Source: Marthasterias glacialis
Lineage: Eukaryota; Echinodermata; Asteroidea; Forcipulatida; Asteriidae
Length of the DNA: 64,000 bases
Assembly (NCBI GenBank): GCA_911728455.2
Contig: OU452223.1
Span: 9,136,174 to 9,200,173 of the forward strand
Reading direction: 5' to 3'
Shown in pieces: positions 57,025 through 64,000 of this stretch. The translations under genes and the position numbers were made by a program. Position 1 is the stretch's first letter. Each line of letters opens with the position of its first letter. The notes under the pieces were generated by a model. It was given only the letters and a program-made list of their open reading frames with translations, was not told where the DNA came from and made no database searches.

Positions 57025-57335
57025 CTGATTATGTCCGACCCATTGTGTCCCACGGACATAATGCGCTCACGAGAGCTACATCGTGAGTTGATTTTTTTTT
57101 TTTTTTGAAAAACATAAGAATTGTTACACTGTGGGCTTAACCTCAGAATGTTTCATAGAATCATAGAACTACTGTTGGGAAAACCCCAGTATGTCGCTCT
57201 AGTAAGTCTGTCTGGTTTGTCGGACACAATGGGTCGGACATAATAGTTTGTCGAGCACAGTAGTATAGACGAAATGGGTCAAAATGTTCTCGTCGGACAT
57301 AGTGGGTCCGTGTAGGACATAATGGTGCTGAACAA
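57025..57335. repeat. GTCCGAC/GTCGGAC palindromic repeat cluster, copy 2
   Basis: ATTATGTCCGACCCATTGTG at the left and GTCGGACACAATGGGTCGG to the right, ending in GGACATAATGGTGC. It is inverted relative to 50640-50900 and holds a longer centre. Confidence 0.7.
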
Positions 57336-58213
57336 ACGTATGAAATCGGTAATGACGGGCACTGACGTATAGACTTCGTAAGGCTACGTTTATAGCGTTA
57401 TTTTTGCTTTTACATGTTACTGTTTATACAGTCTGTATACCTTGTCAGACAATCATAATTATGTTATTATGTTATATAATCTGTTACCTTGTCAGGAAAC
57501 GAAGAAAAAAACATCAATTCAAAGTAATTTCCTCGAGGGTTGGTGCTCGAGGAAGGTTACCGGGAAGAAATGTTATCGAATCGTCATCTGTAAGAATTCA
57601 CGGAGTTGAAATAATACCGTTAATATACTTGCACGAGTTCAGTCAAAAATGATTCGATCCGAATGGAACGCATTTTGCAATTCCCCTGGTTTCTTCTCCC
57701 AGCGGTTTGTTTATTATTTACTTAATATATTTGTAATGACTAATAGCCTCATACGTCTGTATGACGTCCCTTCGTTGTTCAATTATTACTTATATATCCA
57801 TGTGATTAACGACCAACAAACACACTGTATAATATGTGAGCGTCATTCTGGAAAAATCGGCGTTTAAACAGTACATTTATTAACTTCATCGCTAACATTA
57901 GTTTACTTCGGATGATTCATTGTTCTTATTTCGAGCATCATTTTTTGTTGTATCAATACGAGTATTTTAAAAAGAATCGTCAATTAGGCATTTTCAAGAC
58001 AGTACCCCATTACCGAAAATTGTTTTTAATTCATTACACACACAATTATCCAGAAGGCCTGTTGTTAATTAAAAGAGTTTTGCCTCCTTGGTGAGCCATT
58101 TCAATTATAAATGATTAACTAATGAGATAAAGGTGAGTTCAGTTATAAGAAGTATACGTTTAAACATGTCTCTTTCATCTATTTTTTTTTTTTTTTTTTT
58201 TTTTTTTTGCAGA
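57336..58213. other. End of intron before the phosphatase-like exon
   Basis: AT-rich DNA ending in a T run of about 26 and GCAG, a strong splice acceptor at 58211-58212. Confidence 0.5.
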
Positions 58214-59296
58214 ATGATGACAACGCTGTTAAACAACGATCGCTCATCGATAAGCGTCCCTGATCGTTCTCGATCTCACAGCAGCACAACGGTGACATAC
58301 AGGAGGAGCACCTCTTCGTCTATGTCCCCTCAGACCTCCTTCACAACAGTCAAGACAGCCGTTGTAGCTGAAGCGACAAACAACAAGACACCAAGCGGCT
58401 ACGCCTCCTCTTGCCCCGACCTCCTCTTTGTCAAGACAGAGTCGAACAACTCAGAGACCCACCGCAAACTCCACTTAACAATGTCTCTCAGTGGTGACGG
58501 GCGTAGAAGCCCGCGCACGGACGGCTTCTCACGGCACCAGATGGCAACGAGCACGAAGACCTCCCCGTGTCAGGGAAGGACAGAACTCTCCCGTAAGACC
58601 TCTTCCGTTTCGTCTTGCCGTTCGTCCTCGGAGATGGACAATTTGTCCTGTGATGAGGAACTAGATATCTGCAAGGTCATCCCCGAGATCAAGATCGACG
58701 AGCTCCTCCAGACCTCCATACCCTACCGAGACAAGAACATCTCGGAGATACTCAGCTTCTTGTTTGTGGGGGACGCCGAGGCGGCTTTCAGAGAGCCACT
58801 CCTTTGCCGACTCAGCATCGAGTGCGTGGTGGACCTGAGCAACCTGTCTCCGGACCAAATCTCCAAGTCTATTCGCCTTAAAGATTGTCCCTGCGTCTGT
58901 CCGTCTCAGATGAAACATACTCGAATCCGGCTAAACCTCCTCGTCGACGATTCAATCAACGAGGAGATAATCCACTACTTCGACGAGATTAATGCCTTCA
59001 TAGAGGGCGCACGTAAAATGGACAGAAAATGTCTGGTGTATTGTTTCAAGGGAAGGTCCCTATCGCCAACCATCGTCACTCAGTATCTTATGCAGTACAA
59101 TGACATGACACTGAAGCAAGCTTATAGTCTCGTGAAGAAGAGGCGTCCAGAGATTACTATATCCGCTGGTTTCCGAAGCGCCCTCGTGCGGCTGGAAAGG
59201 CAACTGCACCCGAGCACAAACCCGGCGATCATGTTCGAGAGCGAGTTTCAGAAGGAGACAGTGGGACATTCCCACACCCAGCAGGCATGGACCTGA
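58214..59296 (+). CDS. Dual-specificity phosphatase-like protein with degenerate active site
   Basis: ATG 58214 lies one base after the acceptor and gives 360 residues; ATG 58217 is the alternative. Residues 1-150 are Ser/Thr/Arg-rich and likely disordered (SVPDRSRSHSSTTVTYRRS). A DSP fold follows from about 155 to 335: ISEILSFLFVGDAEAAF, CVVDLSN, IRLNLLVDDSINEEI, LVYCFKGRSLSPTIVTQYLM, and LVKKRRPEITISAGF. Active DSPs carry H-C-x5-R. Here the signature is Y-C277-F-K-G-R-S-L283: His is Tyr and the phosphate-binding Arg is Leu, though Cys and the general-acid region remain. By analogy with STYX/STYXL1 pseudophosphatases it probably binds rather than hydrolyses phosphoproteins; that is an inference. 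The whole CDS is one exon, higher in GC than its flanks. Confidence 0.88.
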   Translation: MMTTLLNNDRSSISVPDRSRSHSSTTVTYRRSTSSSMSPQTSFTTVKTAVVAEATNNKTPSGYASSCPDLLFVKTESNNSETHRKLHLTMSLSGDGRRSPRTDGFSRHQMATSTKTSPCQGRTELSRKTSSVSSCRSSSEMDNLSCDEELDICKVIPEIKIDELLQTSIPYRDKNISEILSFLFVGDAEAAFREPLLCRLSIECVVDLSNLSPDQISKSIRLKDCPCVCPSQMKHTRIRLNLLVDDSINEEIIHYFDEINAFIEGARKMDRKCLVYCFKGRSLSPTIVTQYLMQYNDMTLKQAYSLVKKRRPEITISAGFRSALVRLERQLHPSTNPAIMFESEFQKETVGHSHTQQAWT

Positions 59297-59704
59297 GACT
59301 GCAGTATATAACCGTATTGTCTGGCAAAATATTGGGCCGTACGATGTGGATAACAGGTGTACCAACATTTAGCGATGCCCCTTTAAAATCCCCTTTAAAA
59401 TCCGTCTATCCACGGTTTACGTTTTTGTGCGCCTCCATTACGAAGTCTTCGAAATGTGTCCTCCGAGTCAACATACTGTAAGCGTTGAAGAAGAGCGTCA
59501 TATCTAGCTTTTGTCATTGTTATGTCATCATGTATACATTGTAACGCTAACTGAAAGGCAAAGAATTCCTTTGGTATTTGGAACCGGACTTTTGTTTCAA
59601 TCCTATATAACTGTACATTTATAACATAAAACTAACATGTGAAAATGTTGTTTCAAAAGATTGCAGTGTTCGTGAGATAACGGCGAAAATCCGGAGCGCT
59701 TACA
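59297..59704. other. 3'UTR of the phosphatase-like gene
   Basis: No further exon is seen. The first clear AATAAA is near 60106, which would imply a 3'UTR of about 800 nt spanning the MITE at 59705. Confidence 0.35.
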
Positions 59705-59832
59705 CTCAAAACTAACTTAGTCAAAACAGCATTAATTAGTCATTTTAGACCACATTTTAAACCTACAATTAGTCAAAAATGGTCTAAAATTACTAATTAA
59801 AACCGTTTTAACTAACTTTAGTTTTATACAGC
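59705..59832. mobile_element. Short AT-rich foldback MITE
   Basis: AAAACTAACTTAGTCAAAAC at the left pairs imperfectly with GTTTTAACTAACTTTAGTTTT at the right. AATTAGTCATTTTAGACCA pairs with TGGTCTAAAATTACTAATT inside. Confidence 0.65.
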
Positions 59833-60373
59833 GTATTTCTTTGCAGAAGGATCTGAAAATGCTGAAACTGCATGATTTTCATGACGCGAGAAACGATTCA
59901 TGCATGAATTGTTTCTTAGATTCAAATTTGGGGGCAGAAAAATATCTCTTTCTCTAAAACCACTTTACTTCTCACAGTGTTTTTTAAATATTTTGTCAAT
60001 AATTATAAACATCTCTCTAGTGCTTCTTACCAAAAAAGCTTTTATGATCATTTATTTGTGGAATACTACCAAAGGTATACCCTGCCTTTAATCATTTCAA
60101 TTATACAAATAAAAAAAAATCAACACAAATATAAAAATAATACATATGTCATAAAATGGTGTGGTTTTTGATAGAAAATGACGGTCAAGGGCAAACAGTT
60201 GCGCCCTTCTATTACACACAAAAAATTGCCTCTCGATTTTGTGTGATATTTATTTCGACATCACAAAATGGTTTTCCAACCTCGCTATAGAGTTGTACAC
60301 AACTGCCTCTTTCAATGGATCTCCAACTGACTTTTTGTTTACGTTGGATTAACCAATAAACATAACTCTCAAA

Positions 60374-60628
60374 ATATGTGACTCAGCCTGTGCGAATGAG
60401 ACACTTTGAGGTAAAAATGTAAATGTAAATTTCATCATGTAGGGCATCTTCCAAGGATTAAAACGACACCACACTGACCTCTACAGAGTTTACGGTTCCA
60501 ATCCAGAACAGTCAACTCTGTAGAGGTCAGTGTGGTGTCTTTTTAATCCTTGGAAGATGCCCTACATGATGAAATTTGGACTTACATTTTTACCTCAAAG
60601 TGTCTGATTTACACAGGTCACATATAAC
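60374..60628. repeat. Long near-perfect hairpin, ~92-bp core stem, 23-nt loop
   Basis: Core arms 60399-60490 and 60514-60605 are reverse complements with about four mismatches. Outer arms extend to 60374 and 60628 with a 4-nt bulge. No other copy was seen in the window. Confidence 0.93.
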
Positions 60629-61800
60629 CTGAACTGTTTCTACCACTTGATCATCGCAACTCTCAATTAAGGAAAATGATCAGATATATTTTTAAGTGAA
60701 TAGGATAGCAAACTGCATATTTTACATAACGAACCGTGGCGTTTGTTGTATCAACTACTTGTTAAAGAATACATTTTCGCAATTAAAATCAAACAGGTGT
60801 GGAAAGAGATTCTGCCCCACCTTGAGGTTGTCCCCCCCCCCCCCCACTGTCTCCAAAGATCATGTTTTTGGTCTCCACTGGGAATGTGTCCTCCCAGGAA
60901 ATCAGCCGATGTTTGTGTGTTTGAGAAAAGCCCAATTCTAAATGTATCAGTCTTCTCATTTTAAAGATTTATTCATTGGACGAAAATGACTTGAGTTGAA
61001 GAAGTAATTCAGCCCGTGTGGTTACCATGCCCAGTGATTATGCGTTGCAGTTTCTTGAAAGAAAGTGCTCCTCAATTCTTTGTAATGCACTAAATTTACA
61101 TAACTCATTATAATTAATTTATTCTAACATTTGTTGTTCGATTACAGCCTAAGTCGATTTTTAGAATTTATTTATTGATTGATTTATTTATTTTTACCGA
61201 GTTTTTTTGTGGCAGTTGGGGGGTTGGGGTGGGGCTTGGGGGATTCAACATGTCACGAATGAAAGGATTTTGAATTGTAAGTTTGTTCTAATTGCAAAGC
61301 AAATAACATATCATGTTACTTTATGTTGATATAACTAAATAACCAATGTTCCACTCAGTTACATTCCACTGTATATGTATCCATTATGCATGTATTTATT
61401 GGCATAAGTGTTGTTCCTTGTATGTTTCCTGTTTCGATATATTTAATGCTATCACACAATATTGCTTCATGGAAGAGTGTATATACATCTATTCCCAAAC
61501 CCCTAGATTTCAACAAACACACCAGATATAACCAATCTGTGGAGAAGGTCATCAAAAATAGTGTCCACATTTTGAGAAAAAACACCAAATTATCTGTTCA
61601 TACCTTGTTATGATTTTGTGCACATTGATCAAGTTCATTTCAATATGGCACTTCGAAATGAGAAAGTCTGTGTTCAACTTGGGAAGACTTTCTTGCACCT
61701 CATGAGCTTCCGACCATAAGGTTTTGCCGATTGTAACAAACGATGGGTTACAAAGCTGATGATTTGAGTGTGTTCAGACTTTGAGCCACGTGTTCGTTTA
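60629..61800. other. Intergenic
   Basis: A C14 run lies near 60832. No exon or repeat family is recognised. Confidence 0.35.
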
Positions 61801-62156
61801 AGCCCCAGCTCAACAGTGGTAAACTGACTGCAAATGCCTCCATTCTTTGCACAAATCAAGATATTTGTAATAAAACCAACCTGTGAAAATGTCAGCTCAT
61901 TTCGTTGTTTCGTTTGCAAGAAAACGGTAAAAATGCATTCAGCATTTTTGTACGCATTCCTATAGGCAGAGTTTTCGTCTCACTGAGACGAAAACTAATT
62001 TTGGATCTTATTTCATTTATTATTTAAAAACGATAACACTTGAGGCAGAAATATTTCAAGGAAAGTTTTCTACCATCATTATCTGTATACCATGCAAAGT
62101 ATATGTATATCTGTGAACATTTATGTTTTTCTTCTTACCAATGTTGAGCTGGGGCT
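61801..62156 (+). mobile_element. AGCCCCAGCTC-type MITE, copy 6
   Basis: The best-preserved copy: AGCCCCAGCTCAACAGTGG to CCAATGTTGAGCTGGGGCT, flanked by TTTA on the left and TTTAA on the right. Confidence 0.9.
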
Positions 62157-62320
62157 TTAAACTGCAGTTTTTGATGTACTGTTATTATACTCCAAACTAA
62201 GATAAAGTACAGATGCCAGTTTTATGGCGCTGCTTTAGCGAAGAAATCTGCGCTTGCGGCGCCCTCAACGTTTGTATTTCTATGGGCCGCGGCTGGGCGT
62301 AAGCGCAGAATTCTATGGTA

Positions 62321-62501
62321 TAATCTTTAAACATTTACAAGTGTATTGCTTGGTACAGATTACGGTTACTGTAGTAGTTTTTACAACATATTCTTCTGTG
62401 GGCCCAATTTCCTGGCAGGCCAACAGAAGAATATGTTGTAAACACTACTACAGTAACCGTAATCTGTACCAAGCAATACACTTGTAAATGTTTAAAGATT
62501 A
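62321..62501. repeat. Near-perfect hairpin, 79-bp stem, 23-nt loop
   Basis: Arms 62321-62399 and 62423-62501 are reverse complements with one mismatch. The loop is 62400-62422. The outer flanks do not pair. Confidence 0.96.
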
Positions 62502-62693
62502 AATCTTCACATAAGGAAAATCTTAAATGACAAATGTTTGTGTGGTGAAGTTGCGACACCAGAATTAGTTTCGTGGAAACCTCTGGTCCTTTAAATCTAT
62601 AGGATGGAAAGAAGTAAGGGTTTTGAACAATATTGTCAATGTTGGAATGCCAGCTGCTATTGTTATTAAATGCTTGGCTTTTTAGACGCGAGT

Positions 62694-63082
62694 TTAAAGG
62701 GACTGCCTTCGGATTGGGCGCTTTTGGGCTACAAAAAGCGTTTGTTATGGAATGAATATGGTTGGATATTTATTTTAAAAGTAGAATATAATGATTAACA
62801 TAAATATCACTCGACCTTGTGTGGTTTTTGTTTAATTTCGTGAAAGAACATGGTCCGCCATTTTGTAGAACCAAAAAAATGGCGGGCCGTATGTTTCTAT
62901 GTTGAGTGTGGTTCCGCTAGTTGCATTTCCGAGAGGCAAATCTGTGGTGTGTTTTTTTAATCACTACTCACCAATTTACAACACACTGTAGGTGTTTTAA
63001 TGCATGGACAACTTGAAAGGACCATGGATCAAATTCCAAACTGCAAAATGTTAAGAAATTTGAAGGCAATGTGTTCCTTTAA
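62694..63082 (+). mobile_element. 389-bp MITE with TTAA ends
   Basis: TTAAAGGGACTGCCTTC at the left and GAAGGCAATGTGTTCCTTTAA at the right are inverted. TTAA termini recall piggyBac-type targets. A central GGTCCGCCATTTTG / AAAATGGCGGGCC hairpin and GGTTCCGC tie it to 20795-21100. Confidence 0.75.
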
Positions 63083-64000
63083 CACCGTACAGTTGCGGCA
63101 AAAAGGCCTCATATTGGCTCAAAGTTTTCGTCTGGACATTATTACTTTTTTGCGTGACATTTGATCGTGGGATTAACTCAGGACCTCCAAAATATAGTTT
63201 TTAGTAAAGCTGTTCTACAGCCAAGCTTTACCACTTCAGCGTTTAACACCTTCCGAATTTGAATACCATTGTCGTGGAATCGGCTTGTCTGAATAACCAG
63301 TGACTTTTTTCACCTCTTGTTTACTCGTTTATTAATTCAGCTATTTATTTATGTATATATGTTTATTTATTTATGAATAATTATATTTAAACTTCTATTT
63401 TGTCACATTGACTTTTCTGGGATACGGCCAGATAGCAAAATGATACAAGTGTGTGTATATTTCAAATAAATATTGCATTATTTGTAATAATAATGTAGTT
63501 GATAAGTTAGAGATATTACTTGTATAAATTAATGGTCTAGATTTCTTATGTTCATTACAACGAGTTGTATTTTGAACGTTATTTTTATCATATTCATTCC
63601 ATGTGATGTCCACGTCAGTCGTTGTTGTAATAAACAGTTTTGTTCCAAAGGAAATGTGATGAATAACATTGTGAATAGTGACCCCTTTTTATCTACGGTT
63701 TTCTGGTGTGATCTGAACCACACATGATTATTCGAAGTACAATTTCTTTGCACGGCGTTTTTGTCCCGCTGCCATACTGCACAATGCTGATTTAAGGAAT
63801 GGATAAATTAACCTATCGTACGTATAAGTTCGTACGTTGTGGCGCTGGAAGCAAAATCACCCCCAGGAAAGACGGGTGGGGTTTATAAATTAATTGACAA
63901 CTTTGAGTTGGTACGTAGGAAGGAATACAAGTACAAACCGGGAATGCATTTTCTCCCTATGCAGTTGAAGTTGATTTTATTTTATTTTATTTTTTGTAAA
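63083..64000. other. Intergenic to the window edge
   Basis: AT-rich DNA with an ATTT-rich tract at 63330-63380 and TTTTA repeats at 63973-63993. No exon is recognised. Confidence 0.35.

Noticed and set aside
62335..62559. Pair of opposite-strand frames with identical peptides
   Set aside because: They result from the 79-bp hairpin arms, not from duplicated coding sequence.

Overview
The window looks like nuclear DNA of a marine invertebrate, probably a deuterostome and most likely an echinoderm. I base that on small exons with GT-AG splice sites in AT-rich non-coding DNA, tRNA-derived SINEs, CR1/L2-like LINE 3' ends, many short inverted-repeat (MITE) families, fucolectin-type lectin domains, and a nearly intronless metabotropic-glutamate-like receptor. 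The phylum is an inference. No bacterial operon, CRISPR array, rRNA gene or canonical tRNA gene is visible.

Layout. 1-1475 is a 43-bp satellite array that decays over the next 400 bp. 2253-9415 (+) is a split gene with two fucolectin-type F5/8C domains, three phase-1 exons each, whose 5' end is not recognised. 9759-13530 (+) is a coiled-coil gene resembling FAM167. 16528-23918 (+) is a multi-pass amino-acid transporter of the AAAP superfamily in nine exons, one of which appears split by inserted repeats. 23919-34190 is mostly repeats, with one TATA-plus-first-exon candidate at 28702-28780. 34198-37035 (+) is a two-exon class C receptor. 38363-38490 holds a broken rhodopsin-type receptor piece. 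39545-43220 (-) contains exons of an unrecognised minus-strand gene. 43300-58200 is largely non-coding and includes a possible 5'UTR exon, an RFX X-box and a 400-bp TTTG microsatellite. 58214-59296 (+) is a dual-specificity-phosphatase-like protein lacking the catalytic arginine. 59300-64000 has no gene but holds two long, nearly perfect hairpins.

The genes do not form a pathway. They are independent loci: a secreted or surface lectin, an adaptor-like protein, a transporter, an amino-acid-sensing receptor and a likely pseudophosphatase, set in transposon-rich DNA. At least six copies of one ~340-bp MITE, three of a ~150-bp MITE, three of a CAGTGGCGTA-type MITE, several SINE types and three LINE 3' ends were found by eye. 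Exon boundaries were assigned by hand from splice-site consensus and phase matching, without transcript evidence.
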